From Ancylobacter sp. TS-1 (GTDB lineage: Bacteria > Pseudomonadota > Alphaproteobacteria > Rhizobiales > Xanthobacteraceae): a DNA stretch of 64,000 bases. The stretch lies in the NCBI RefSeq assembly GCF_009223885.1, contig NZ_CP045144.1, positions 2,108,001 through 2,172,000 on the forward strand, written 5' to 3'. This document shows positions 42,372-51,368 of this stretch, in pieces (positions within the stretch are counted from its first letter, which is position 1; the number at the start of each line of letters is the position of its first letter). The translations under genes and the position numbers were made by a program. The notes below the pieces were generated by a model. The model was not told the origin of the DNA, searched no databases, and worked only from the letters and a program-made list of their open reading frames with translations.

Positions 42372-43421
42372 GTGTCGACGGCGAACCGCATCCTGCTTTG
42401 CGACAATGTCTGGAAGGTCTACGGGCCGAACGCCGACACGTATCTGTCCGACCGTGAACACCCGCCGTCGCCGGAAGATCTGGCGGCGGCGGGGCTGCTC
42501 GCCGCCGTGCGCGGCGTGAGCCTCTCGATCAATCGCGGCGAGATCTTCGTCATCATGGGCCTGTCCGGCTCGGGCAAGTCCACGCTGCTGCGCTGCATGA
42601 CCCGGCTGGTCGAGCCGACCGCCGGCTCGATCCTGCTGGGCGGCACCAACCTGCTCAACTCCACCGAGCGTCAGCTCATGCAGATCCGGCGCGAGAAGAT
42701 GGGCATGGTGTTCCAGAACTACGCCCTGATGCCGCATCTCACCGCGCTGGAGAACGTCGCCTTCCCGCTCAAGGTGCAGGGAATGAAGCGTACGGCGCGC
42801 GAGGCCCGGGCGCTGCAGATGCTGGAACTGGTCGGCCTCGGCGGGCGGGGCCATCACTACCCGCGCGAACTCTCCGGCGGCCAGCAGCAGCGCGTCGGCA
42901 TCGCCCGCTCGCTGACGCTGGAGCCGGACATCTGGTTCCTCGACGAGCCGTTCTCGGCCCTCGACCCGCTGGTGCGGCGCGAGATGCAGGACGAGTTCCT
43001 TCGGCTGCAAACGCTGCTGCGCAAGACCATCGTCTTCGTTACCCACGACTTCGCCGAGGCCGTCCGGCTCGCCGACCGCATCGCCATCATGCGCGAGGGC
43101 GCGGTCGTGCAGGTCGCCACGCCGGAGGAACTCGTGCTCGCCCCCGCCGACCCTTACGTGTCGGCCTTTACCCGCGACATTCCCCGCGCGCAGGTCGTCA
43201 CCGCCCGCTCGGCCATCGACCTCGGCGCCGAGACCGCCGCCGGCGGCGGCAGCGTCCCCGCCGGTGCGCGCATCATCGACATCGCCGAGCAGGTGCTGGG
43301 CGCCGGGGGCCCCGTCGCCGTTCTCGACGAGGACGGCGCCATCCTCGGCGCGCTGAGCCGCGACGCGGTGATCCGCCTTCTGCTGGCACAGCCGCACACG
43401 CGCGCGGCGCTCGCCCAATGA
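42372..43421 (+). CDS. Quaternary-amine ABC transporter ATP-binding protein (ProV-like)
   Basis: A 349-residue ATPase. Walker A GLSGSGKST, the signature LSGGQQQRVGIARSL, Walker B IWFLDEPFSALD and the H-loop VTHDF are intact. The C-terminus (RIIDIAEQVLGAGGPVAVLDEDGAILGALS) looks like a degenerate CBS-type sensor, as in ProV/OpuAA. It has an N-terminal insertion before Walker A (NADTYLSDREHPPSPEDLAAAG) not usual in ProV. GTG with GGAG nine bases upstream is taken as start; TTG at 42354 is the alternative and would overlap the binding-protein stop. Confidence 0.88.
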   Translation: MSTANRILLCDNVWKVYGPNADTYLSDREHPPSPEDLAAAGLLAAVRGVSLSINRGEIFVIMGLSGSGKSTLLRCMTRLVEPTAGSILLGGTNLLNSTERQLMQIRREKMGMVFQNYALMPHLTALENVAFPLKVQGMKRTAREARALQMLELVGLGGRGHHYPRELSGGQQQRVGIARSLTLEPDIWFLDEPFSALDPLVRREMQDEFLRLQTLLRKTIVFVTHDFAEAVRLADRIAIMREGAVVQVATPEELVLAPADPYVSAFTRDIPRAQVVTARSAIDLGAETAAGGGSVPAGARIIDIAEQVLGAGGPVAVLDEDGAILGALSRDAVIRLLLAQPHTRAALAQ

Positions 43422-45418
43422 CGGCGCTTGAACTGCGGAGCGAGCCGGCGACCGGCACCGGGACGACCTCGCCGACACCGGGCGCCGGCCTCGCCCGGCA
43501 CCTGGCCCTCGCCTTTCTCGCCGTGGCGATCCTGCTCTGCCTCCTGCCGCAGCTCGGCGTCGAGATGCCCCCTGCCCTCGCCGCCATTCCCGACCGCTAC
43601 CTGCTGCCATGGCGCCAATGGGCCGGAGACGCGCTGACCTATGTCGCCAAGGAGTCCCATATCGGGCCGGTGATGGTGAGCCAGATCACCCGCGGCATCG
43701 CCGGGGTCATCCTTCAGCCCATGCTTCTGCTGCAGGGGCTGGTGTCGAAGGGCCTGACCATCGGCGGGGTGGAGCTGCCGCCACTGCCCTGGCCGTCCGT
43801 CGTGCTCGCCTCGGCGCTGCTCGGCCTTCGTTTCGGCGGCGCGCGGCTCGCGCTGATGACCGGCGGGGCGCTGCTCTATGCGGCACTGTTCGGCCTGTGG
43901 GACGCCACCATGCTGACGCTCGCCTCGGTCGTCGTCTCGGTGGCCTTCGGCGTGCTGCTCGGCACGCTGCTCGGCGTGCTGGCCTTCCGCCATCCGAGGA
44001 TCGACCGTGCGCTGCAACCGCTCTACGACGTCATGCAGACGGTGCCGATCTTCGCCTATCTCGTGCCGATCCTCTATCTGTTCGGCTTCGGCCCGGTGGG
44101 CGCGATGATGGCGACGGTGATCTACGCCATGCCGCCCATGGCGCGCGTGACCACCCTGGCGCTACGCGGCGTGCCCGCCTCCATCGGCGAGGCGGCGGCG
44201 ATGGCCGGCTGCACGCGCGGGCAGGTGATGCGGCTCGCCTTGCTGCCCTCCGCGCTCCCCAAGATGATGATCGGCGTCAATCAGGTGCTGATGCTGTCGC
44301 TGACCATGGTCATCATCGCCAGCGTCATCGGCGCCGACGGGCTGGGCGCCGTGGTGCTGAAGGCGCTGCAATCGCTGAAGATCGGGCGCGGGCTGGAAGC
44401 CGGGCTCGCCATCGTGCTCGTCGCCATCGCGCTCGACCGCCTCGGCCAGGCGATCGCCGAGCGCCGCCCGCAGCACGGCGACGCCGCCCACAGCCGACGC
44501 TGGGCCCTCGCCTTCGCGGCGGCGCTGATACTGCCCTGCCTGCTGGCGCCGGCCGTTCCCGCGCTGGCGCACTGGCCGGCGGAATGGTCGGTCTCCACCG
44601 CGAGCTGGTGGGACGCGCGCATCGCGCAAATGAACCTCGCCTTCGCCGACACGCTGCGGGAGGTGAAGACCTATGTCTTCCTCTGGCTGCTGCGGCCGAC
44701 GAAGCTGTTCTTCCTCTCCGTGCCCTGGGTCGGCGCCGTGGCGCTGGTCGCCGCGCTCGGCCTGCTGCTGGGCGGGTGGCGCCTCGCGCTTTCCTGCGGC
44801 CTGCTGATGCTCTTCGTCGCCGGCTGCGGCTTCTGGGAGCCGGCGCAGCTCTCGCTCTACCTCATCGCCATCAGCGTCGTTCTGGCGCTCCTCATCGGCA
44901 TGCCGCTCGGCGTCGTCTGCGCCGCGTCCCCGCGCTTTAATGCCGGCATGCGGGTGGTGCTCGACACCATCCAGACCCTGCCGAGCTTCGTCTATCTGAT
45001 CCCGGTCATCATGCTCCTCGGCTCCGGCGATTTCCCGGCGCTGATCGCCATCGTGGTCTATGCGGTGACGCCGGCGGTGCGCTTCACCGCCGACGCGTTG
45101 CGCCATGTGCCCGGCGAGATCGTCGAGGCGGCGCAGATGTCCGGCGCCTCTCGCCCGCAGAGCTTCCGCTGGGTGAAGGTGCCGCTGGCGCGGCCCGGCC
45201 TGCTGCTGGCCGTCAACCAGACGGTGATGATGGCCTTCGGCATGCTGGTGATCACCGCGCTGATCGGCACCAAGGGGCTGGAGAGCGACACGCTCATCTC
45301 GCTGAGCAAGGCCGATCCCGGGCGCGGGATCATTGCCGGCGCGGCGATGGCCTTCCTCGCCATCATCATCGACCGCCTGCTGCGCGCCGCCGCCGGCGGC
45401 GAGCCGGCGCGCCCGTGA
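43418..45418 (+). CDS. Quaternary-amine ABC transporter permease, two fused domains
   Basis: A 666-residue protein containing two complete ProW-like permease domains in tandem. Each has the EAA cytoplasmic loop: GEAAAMAGCTRGQVMRLALL in the first half and EIVEAAQMSGASRPQSFRWV in the second. Each also has the preceding TM set and the QTVPIFAYLVP/IQTLPSFVYLIP segment. Typical ProW or OpuAB proteins carry one such domain and form a homodimer. Here one chain could serve as the whole membrane part. The ATG overlaps the ATPase stop as ATGA. Confidence 0.88.
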   Translation: MTALELRSEPATGTGTTSPTPGAGLARHLALAFLAVAILLCLLPQLGVEMPPALAAIPDRYLLPWRQWAGDALTYVAKESHIGPVMVSQITRGIAGVILQPMLLLQGLVSKGLTIGGVELPPLPWPSVVLASALLGLRFGGARLALMTGGALLYAALFGLWDATMLTLASVVVSVAFGVLLGTLLGVLAFRHPRIDRALQPLYDVMQTVPIFAYLVPILYLFGFGPVGAMMATVIYAMPPMARVTTLALRGVPASIGEAAAMAGCTRGQVMRLALLPSALPKMMIGVNQVLMLSLTMVIIASVIGADGLGAVVLKALQSLKIGRGLEAGLAIVLVAIALDRLGQAIAERRPQHGDAAHSRRWALAFAAALILPCLLAPAVPALAHWPAEWSVSTASWWDARIAQMNLAFADTLREVKTYVFLWLLRPTKLFFLSVPWVGAVALVAALGLLLGGWRLALSCGLLMLFVAGCGFWEPAQLSLYLIAISVVLALLIGMPLGVVCAASPRFNAGMRVVLDTIQTLPSFVYLIPVIMLLGSGDFPALIAIVVYAVTPAVRFTADALRHVPGEIVEAAQMSGASRPQSFRWVKVPLARPGLLLAVNQTVMMAFGMLVITALIGTKGLESDTLISLSKADPGRGIIAGAAMAFLAIIIDRLLRAAAGGEPARP

Positions 45419-45426
45419 GGCCCGCC

Positions 45427-47097
45427 ATGCCCGCCCGCGCCTTCGACTATGTGATCGTCGGCGCCGGCTCGGCCGGCTGCGTGCTGGCGAACCGCCTCAG
45501 CGCCGATCCGTCGGTCAGGGTGCTGCTGCTGGAAGCGGGCGGGCGCGACTGGAACCCGGTCATCCGCTTTCCCACCGGCGAGGTGTTCACCGTCGGCAGC
45601 GCGCTCGACTGGAAGTTCGACAGCGAGCCCGAGCCGGCGCTCGACGGGCTGCGCCTCAAGGTGCCGCGCGGCAAGGTGCTCGGCGGCTCCTCCTCGATCA
45701 ACGGCCAGCTCTATGTGCGCGGCCACCGGCGCGACTATGACGAATGGGCGGCGCTCGGCGCCACCGGCTGGTCCTTCGCCGAGGTGCTGCCCTATTTCCG
45801 GCGCTCGGAGGACTGGAAGCCCGGCGGCGACCCGGCCTTCCGGGGCAAGGCAGGGCCGCTAAAGACCGCCTTCGGCCGCTATGCCAACCCGCTCTATGAG
45901 GCCTTCATCGCGGCGGGCCGCGCGCTCGGCCACCCTTTCAACCCGGACCATAACGGCTCGTCGCAGGAAGGCTTCGGCTGGTCGCAATACACCCATCTGC
46001 ACGGCTTTCCGCTGCGCTGCTCGGCGGCCAACGCCTATCTCCACCCCGCCGCGCGGCGACCCAACCTCGACATCGTCACCGGCGCCCACGTCACCGGCCT
46101 GACGCTGGAGGGCAGGCGCTGCACGGGCGTCGCCTATGTCCGTGGCGGGCAGGTTGTCGAAGTGCGGGCCGAACGGGAGGTGATCCTCGCCGCCGGCGCC
46201 TACCAGTCGCCGCACCTGCTGTTACTGTCGGGCATCGGCCCGGCCGACGAGCTGCGGCAGGCCGGCATCGCCGTGCGCCACGACCTGCCGGGCGTCGGAC
46301 GTGACCTACAGGACCATTTCGGCGGCTTCGTCCAGCACGAATGCCTGCGGCCGATCACCTATTACAGCCTGCTCAGCAAGCCGCGTGCGGCGCTGGCGGT
46401 CGCCGAACTGGCCCTGCTGCGGCGCGGGCCGCTCGCCGTCTTCCCGATGAACGCGCAGGCCTTCCTGAAGAGCGCGCCGGAGCTCGAACGCCCCGATCTC
46501 CAGTTCTACATGTTCCCGGTCGCGCTCGATCCCGAAAGCCAGGACCTGTTCCGGCCCGCCTTCCACGGCTACAGCATCCACTGGGCGCTGCTACGCCCGC
46601 GCTCGCGCGGAAGGGTCTTCCTGCGCTCGGCCGATCCGCTGGCGCCGCCGGCGATCCTGCACAATTACCTCGCCGACGCCGACGACCGGCGGCTCAACCT
46701 CGCCGGCCTGAAAATGGCGCGCGAGATCCATGCCCAGAGCGCCTTTGACGGGCTGCGCGGGCGCGAGGTCTCGCCCGGCGACACCATGGTCGGGGACGAG
46801 GCGCTGGAGCGGCACCTGCGCGCCAGCTCCGCCTCGCACTACCACCCGGCCGGCACCTGCCGCATGGGTTCGGACGACGGCGCCGTGGTGGACCCGGAAT
46901 TGCGCGTGCGCGGCATCGAGGGGCTGCGCGTCGTCGACGCCTCCATCATGCCGCGCCTCGTCGGCGGCAACACCAACGCGCCCGCGATCATGATCGGCGA
47001 GAAGGGCGCCGACCTCATCCTCGGCCGGCCGGCGGTGGCGCCCGCACGCACCGAGCCGACGCCCGGCGCCGCCGGGGCGCTGGGCGTGCGGCTCTGA
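45427..47097 (+). CDS. GMC-family FAD oxidoreductase (choline dehydrogenase-like)
   Basis: A 556-residue GMC oxidoreductase. The FAD-binding Rossmann motif DYVIVGAGSAGCVLANRL is at the N-terminus. GKVLGGSSSINGQLYVRG is the GMC_1 signature and GAYQSPHLLLLSGIGP the GMC_2 signature. The catalytic His lies in SASHYHPAGTCRMG and the second active-site residue (Asn) in LVGGNTNAPAIMIGEKG. It resembles BetA and alcohol dehydrogenases of the same subgroup. It follows the amine-type transporter directly, so oxidation of an imported amino alcohol is plausible but unproved. A GTG 12 bp upstream overlaps the permease stop; the ATG after GAGG is preferred. Confidence 0.87.
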   Translation: MPARAFDYVIVGAGSAGCVLANRLSADPSVRVLLLEAGGRDWNPVIRFPTGEVFTVGSALDWKFDSEPEPALDGLRLKVPRGKVLGGSSSINGQLYVRGHRRDYDEWAALGATGWSFAEVLPYFRRSEDWKPGGDPAFRGKAGPLKTAFGRYANPLYEAFIAAGRALGHPFNPDHNGSSQEGFGWSQYTHLHGFPLRCSAANAYLHPAARRPNLDIVTGAHVTGLTLEGRRCTGVAYVRGGQVVEVRAEREVILAAGAYQSPHLLLLSGIGPADELRQAGIAVRHDLPGVGRDLQDHFGGFVQHECLRPITYYSLLSKPRAALAVAELALLRRGPLAVFPMNAQAFLKSAPELERPDLQFYMFPVALDPESQDLFRPAFHGYSIHWALLRPRSRGRVFLRSADPLAPPAILHNYLADADDRRLNLAGLKMAREIHAQSAFDGLRGREVSPGDTMVGDEALERHLRASSASHYHPAGTCRMGSDDGAVVDPELRVRGIEGLRVVDASIMPRLVGGNTNAPAIMIGEKGADLILGRPAVAPARTEPTPGAAGALGVRL

Positions 47098-47107
47098 CCC
47101 TCGCGCC

Positions 47108-47791
47108 TCAGCCCTTGGGCGGGAAGATTTCCAGCATGGGCTCGACCCGGAAGCGGTGCACGATCGAGCGCGCGAGCACGGGATCGTGCAGCGTGATCAC
47201 CATCTCCACCGAGGCGCGCGGGCAGCGCCCGTGCATCTCCATCGTGCCGGAGAAGATCATCCGCCCCTCATGCTGCGGCCCGTCATGCCCGGCGACGAAC
47301 TCCTGAAGCTGCGCCGGCGTCATCATCTGCCCGAGCGCGCCATGCTGCATCACCACGCCCTCGCAGGTGAGCGTCAGCTCCAGCTCATCCCAATGGCCCA
47401 GGAGCGGCTCCAGCGCCCACGCCTCGGTGGCGACGGACTTCAGGCACATGTTCTTGGCGATGGCGGCGTTCTGCGCCTCCATCACCGAATCGGTCTGGTC
47501 GCTGCCCACGGTCACGTAGTCGCGCCCGTCCTGGTGGAACACGACGAACTCCACCTCGGGCGAGGTGTCGAGGCCGAGCACCTGCGTCACGCCGGACTGC
47601 GACAGCAGGCCGGGAATGATCGGGAACAGCATCGGGATATGCGGCGGCACGCCGATGCCGAGCGCCTTCAGCTCCTCGATATGCGCTTCGACCAGATGGC
47701 GCGTGCGCCCGGTATAGCCGGCGGCGAGAACGCGGCTGACGGTCGCCGCGAGCGGGCCTTCGGGCGTGTCGAACGAAAGGGAGACGGTCAT
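47108..47791 (-). CDS. DUF2848 family protein
   Basis: A 227-residue cytoplasmic protein matching DUF2848, a family distantly related to fumarylacetoacetate hydrolases. The stretch LVEAHIEELKALGIGVPPHIPMLFP and the region VEFVVFHQDGRDYVTVGSDQTD are typical. Function is unknown to me. AGGAAG five bases before the ATG (MTVSLSFDTPEG) supports the start. It converges on the GMC oxidoreductase gene with only 10 bp between stops. DUF2848 genes often occur with catabolic dehydrogenases and transporters, which fits this neighbourhood. Confidence 0.78.
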   Translation of the reverse strand: MTVSLSFDTPEGPLAATVSRVLAAGYTGRTRHLVEAHIEELKALGIGVPPHIPMLFPIIPGLLSQSGVTQVLGLDTSPEVEFVVFHQDGRDYVTVGSDQTDSVMEAQNAAIAKNMCLKSVATEAWALEPLLGHWDELELTLTCEGVVMQHGALGQMMTPAQLQEFVAGHDGPQHEGRMIFSGTMEMHGRCPRASVEMVITLHDPVLARSIVHRFRVEPMLEIFPPKG

Positions 47792-48087
47792 GTTGGCTTC
47801 CTGTGGCGGCTTCCGGCCGGAGGGCCCGAAGGGTACCGACGCTAGGAAGCTGCCGCCGCGCCAACCACCGCGACTTTGCAATCCTTAGCTTGAGGAAGGC
47901 GAATGCAAGCGCGGCAGCCGGGCGGCCCCGACCGCCGTCACATTGACGCGGCTCCGAGTATGGATGGGCAAGCGCGCGTTGAAGCGAATGCATCGCCCTC
48001 CGACACTGGCTGCGACACGGGAAAGGCGGAATCCACGCATCGCGAGGCCCGCCGGCCTCATCGAGACAGTTCTTACCGGGTGCCAGC

Positions 48088-49041
48088 ATGAGTGAAGCCT
48101 TCCACCAGCCGCTAAGCGGCAACGACATGCCGCGCTTCGGCGGCATCGCGACCATGATGCGGCTGCCGCATGTCAAGGACGCCGCCGGGCTCGACGCCTG
48201 CTTCGTCGGCGTGCCGCTCGACATCGGCACCGGCAACCGCAGCGGTACCCGTTTCGGGCCGCGCCAGATCCGGTCGGAATCGGTGCTGATCCGCCCCTAC
48301 AACATGGCCACCCGCGCCGCGCCCTTCGATTCGCTCAACATCGCCGATGTCGGCGACATCCCGACCAACCCCTACAGCCTGCTCAAATCGGTCGATGCGA
48401 TCGAGGCCGGCATTGCCGCCATCCTCGCCCATGGCTGCAAGCCGCTGTCGCTCGGCGGCGACCACACCATGGTGCTGCCGATCCTGCGCGCCATGGCGAA
48501 GAAGCACGGCCCGGTGGGCCTCGTTCATGTCGACGCCCATGCCGACATCAACGACACCATGTCGGGCGAGAAGATCGCCCACGGCACCCCCTTCCGCCGC
48601 GCGGTGGAAGAGAAGCTGATCGACCCCCACCGCACGGTGCAGATCGGCCTGCGGGGAAGCGGCTATTCCGCCGACGAGTTCGACTGGCCGCGCGACCAGG
48701 GCTTCCGGGTGTTTCCGGCCAACGAGCTGTGGCACCGTTCCCTCGTGCCGCTGATGGACGAGGTGCGGGCGCATCTGGGCGCCGGGCCGGTCTACATCTC
48801 CTTCGACATCGACTCGCTCGACCCCGCCTATGCGCAGGGCACCGGCACGCCGGAGATCGGCGGGCTCACCAGCATGCAGGCGCTCGAGATCATCCGCGGC
48901 TGCTGGGGCCTCGATATTGTCGGCTGCGACCTCGTCGAGGTCTCGCCGCCCTACGACACCTCGGGTAATACGGCGCTGACGGCAGCGAACCTGCTTTTCG
49001 AACTGCTCTGCGTGCTGCCCGGCGTCGAGAGAAGGAACTGA
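48088..49041 (+). CDS. Ureohydrolase of the arginase/agmatinase family
   Basis: A 317-residue binuclear-metal hydrolase. Mn ligands are in LGGDHTMV, VDAHADIND and SFDIDSLDPAYAQGTGTPE. The family cleaves guanidino compounds to urea plus amine or to acid products (agmatinase, guanidinobutyrase, proclavaminate amidinohydrolase, guanidine hydrolases). The sequence around GNRSGTRFGPRQIRSESVLIRPYN is the agmatinase/guanidinobutyrase type, not arginase. It is followed 3 bp later by a hydroxyacid reductase gene. Substrate is not determined by the sequence; in this catabolic setting a guanidino-acid is at least as likely as agmatine. Confidence 0.85.
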   Translation: MSEAFHQPLSGNDMPRFGGIATMMRLPHVKDAAGLDACFVGVPLDIGTGNRSGTRFGPRQIRSESVLIRPYNMATRAAPFDSLNIADVGDIPTNPYSLLKSVDAIEAGIAAILAHGCKPLSLGGDHTMVLPILRAMAKKHGPVGLVHVDAHADINDTMSGEKIAHGTPFRRAVEEKLIDPHRTVQIGLRGSGYSADEFDWPRDQGFRVFPANELWHRSLVPLMDEVRAHLGAGPVYISFDIDSLDPAYAQGTGTPEIGGLTSMQALEIIRGCWGLDIVGCDLVEVSPPYDTSGNTALTAANLLFELLCVLPGVERRN

Positions 49042-49044
49042 ATC

Positions 49045-49983
49045 ATGGCCGGCCCCACGCTGCTCTTCGCCTCCAATATCGACGATCCCGCGCCGTGGCA
49101 GGCGCTGTTCGCCCGCGAGCGGCCGGACGTCGCCTTCCGCGTCTTCCCCGATCTCGGCGATCCCGCCGACATCACCCATGCGCTGGTCTGGCGCATTCCC
49201 GACGGCGTGCTGGCCTCGCTGCCGAACCTCAAGGCGGTGTTCTCGCTCGGCGCCGGCATCGACCAGATCATCCGCGACCCCGCCTTTCCCCGCGAGAAGC
49301 CGCTGTTCCGCCTCGTCGATGGGGGCCTGCGCGAGCAGATGACGGAATACGCGCTCTATGGCGTGCTGCACTGGCACCGCCAGATGGGGCGCTATGGCGA
49401 GCAGCAGGCGCGCGGCGAATGGCGCATGCTGGAGGCGATCCATCCCTCGCAGCGCACGGTCGGCGTGATGGGGCTGGGCGTGTTCGGCTCCGACATCGCG
49501 GCCAAGCTCGTCGCGCTCGGCTTCAACGTCATCGGCTGGAGCCGCACGCCCAAGCAGATCGCCGGCGTGGAGAGCTTCGTCGGCGAGGCCGGGCTCGACG
49601 CCTTCCTCGCCCGCGCCGAGGTGCTGGTGAACATCCTGCCGCTCACCGACGAAACGCGCGGCATTCTCGGTGCGAAGCTGTTCGATCGCCTGCCGGGCGG
49701 CGGGGCGCTGGTGCATCTGGGCCGGGGCGGCCATCTCGTCGAAGCCGATCTCGTCGCCGCGCTCGATGCCGGCCGGCTCGACTGGGCCATGCTCGACGTC
49801 TTCCCCAGCGAGCCGCTGCCGGCCGAAAGCCCGCTCTGGCGGCATCCGCGCGTGTTCGTCACGCCGCACATCGCCGCCCAGCCGGTCAGCACGGCGGCGG
49901 AGAGCGCCATCATCGGCAGCTTCAACCGCTTCGAGCGCGGCGAGGAGCCGGTCGGCCGGGTCGACCTTTCCGTCGGGTACTGA
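49045..49983 (+). CDS. ghrA: Glyoxylate/hydroxypyruvate reductase A-like 2-hydroxyacid dehydrogenase
   Basis: A 312-residue D-2-hydroxyacid dehydrogenase closest in form to GhrA. The NAD(P) motif is VGVMGLGVFGSDIAAKL with GWSRTPKQI after the second strand, the latter suggesting NADPH. Catalytic residues are Arg in LGRGGHLVE, Glu in DVFPSEPLP and His in TPHIAAQPV. It reduces glyoxylate or hydroxypyruvate. It is spaced 3 bp after the ureohydrolase gene and is followed by a hairpin terminator, so the two form a short operon. Confidence 0.87.
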   Translation: MAGPTLLFASNIDDPAPWQALFARERPDVAFRVFPDLGDPADITHALVWRIPDGVLASLPNLKAVFSLGAGIDQIIRDPAFPREKPLFRLVDGGLREQMTEYALYGVLHWHRQMGRYGEQQARGEWRMLEAIHPSQRTVGVMGLGVFGSDIAAKLVALGFNVIGWSRTPKQIAGVESFVGEAGLDAFLARAEVLVNILPLTDETRGILGAKLFDRLPGGGALVHLGRGGHLVEADLVAALDAGRLDWAMLDVFPSEPLPAESPLWRHPRVFVTPHIAAQPVSTAAESAIIGSFNRFERGEEPVGRVDLSVGY

Positions 49984-50007
49984 GAGCCCACCGACGGGGA
50001 CGTAAGC

Positions 50008-50028
50008 GGCAGGCGCGGCGCGCCTGCC
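50008..50028 (+). terminator. Rho-independent terminator-like hairpin after ghrA
   Basis: GGCAGGCGC and GCGCCTGCC make a perfect 9-bp stem with a 3-base loop, 25 bp after the ghrA stop, followed by a short T tract (GTTTCG). It separates the ureohydrolase-ghrA operon from the convergent monooxygenase gene. Confidence 0.55.
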
Positions 50029-50041
50029 GTTTCGCGTCGTG

Positions 50042-51352
50042 TCAGCTGCGCAGATTCTCCCGCAGCGTCCGGCCGGTATAGGCGCGGCGGAAAATGCCGC
50101 GCTCCTGAAGGATCGGCACCACGCTGCGGGCGAAGGTCTCGAAGCTGCCGGGGAAGGTCGTCGGCGTCAGGATGAAGCCGTCGCAGCCCTTCGCCTCGAA
50201 ATAGGACTGGAGCTGGTCGGCGACGCTTTCCGGCGTGCCCACCACCTGCGGGCACAGTTCCGAGGTGGCGAAGCGCCGGGCGGCCTCGCCGAGCGTCAGC
50301 CCCTCCGCCTTGGTCGCCCGCACCAGCACGTCGAAGGAGCCGCGCGAGCCCTCCTCCATCTGGATGTCGTCGAGCGGCTGGTCGGCGGGATAGCGCGAGA
50401 GGTCGACGCCGAGATGGTAGGAGACCAGCGCCATGCCGAGCTCGGCGTCGACGAGATCGTTGATATAGGCCTGCTTCTCGCGGGCGATGGATTCGGTCTC
50501 GCCGACGATCGGGTCGACCGAGGTGAGGATGGCGCATTCCTCCGGCGCCCGGCCATATTTGGCCATGCGCCCCTTCACGTCGTTGTAGAAGGCCTGCATG
50601 CCTTCCACGTCGTGCTGGAGGGTGAAGATGACCTCCGACCAGCGCGCCGCGAATTCGCGCCCGCGATCCGAGGAGCCGGCCTGCATGATGACCGGATTGC
50701 CCTGCGGAGAGCGCGGCACGGTGAGCGGGCCGACGGTGCGGCTCCACTTTCCCTGATAATTGACGGCACGCACCTTGGACGGGTCGGCGAAGGTGCCCGA
50801 TGCCTTGTCGACGATGAGCGCGTCGGCCTCCCACGAGTTCCACAGCGCCATGCAGGCCTCGACCACCTCGTCGGCGCGGTCGTAGCGCTCATTGCGCGGC
50901 GGCAGCCCGTCGAGGCCGAAATTGCGCGCCTCGATGCCGCTCGACGACGTCACCACGTTCCACGCCACCCGCCCGCCGCTGAGATGGTCGAGCGTCGCGA
51001 GGGTGCGGGCGATCTGGTAGGGGTTGAGCAGCGAGGTCGACAGGGTGGCGCCGAGGCCGATGTGGCTGGTGACGCGCGACATCACCGACAGCAGCGGCAC
51101 CGGATCGAGCAGCGCCATCTGCCCCCCCTTCTCGACCACCGTGTCGTGGCTGCCGTTGTAGTAATTGTAGAGGCCCTGCACGTCGGCGAAGAACAGCCCG
51201 TCGAAGCAGCCCTGCTCCAGCACGCGCGCCACATGCTCGTAGCTCTGCGGATCGAGGAAGGCGTTCAGCGTCTCCGGGTGGCGCCACATGCCGTGGTGGT
51301 GAGCCGTCGGCCCCGCGAGCAGGAAGGCCACGAGGTGCATCTGCCGTGTCAT
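50042..51352 (-). CDS. LLM-class flavin-dependent monooxygenase (NtaA/SnaA/DszA family)
   Basis: A 436-residue bacterial-luciferase-like TIM-barrel enzyme that uses FMNH2 from a partner reductase. Family marks include LVAFLLAGPTAHHHGMWRHPE, DGLFFADVQGLYNYYNGSHD, GRVAWNVVTSSSGIEARNFG and VIMQAGSSDRGREFAA. Members degrade aminopolycarboxylates (nitrilotriacetate, EDTA), pristinamycin precursors and sulfones. The partner flavin reductase is not adjacent. MTRQMHLV is taken as start; an ATG four codons upstream is possible. It lies just downstream of the racemase-family gene on the same strand. Confidence 0.83.
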   Translation of the reverse strand: MTRQMHLVAFLLAGPTAHHHGMWRHPETLNAFLDPQSYEHVARVLEQGCFDGLFFADVQGLYNYYNGSHDTVVEKGGQMALLDPVPLLSVMSRVTSHIGLGATLSTSLLNPYQIARTLATLDHLSGGRVAWNVVTSSSGIEARNFGLDGLPPRNERYDRADEVVEACMALWNSWEADALIVDKASGTFADPSKVRAVNYQGKWSRTVGPLTVPRSPQGNPVIMQAGSSDRGREFAARWSEVIFTLQHDVEGMQAFYNDVKGRMAKYGRAPEECAILTSVDPIVGETESIAREKQAYINDLVDAELGMALVSYHLGVDLSRYPADQPLDDIQMEEGSRGSFDVLVRATKAEGLTLGEAARRFATSELCPQVVGTPESVADQLQSYFEAKGCDGFILTPTTFPGSFETFARSVVPILQERGIFRRAYTGRTLRENLRS

Positions 51353-51368
51353 TGGGTTTCCCATACGC

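Noticed and set aside
48112..49869. 585-codon minus-strand frame opposite the ureohydrolase and ghrA genes
   Set aside because: It spans two complete, recognised genes and their 3-bp junction.
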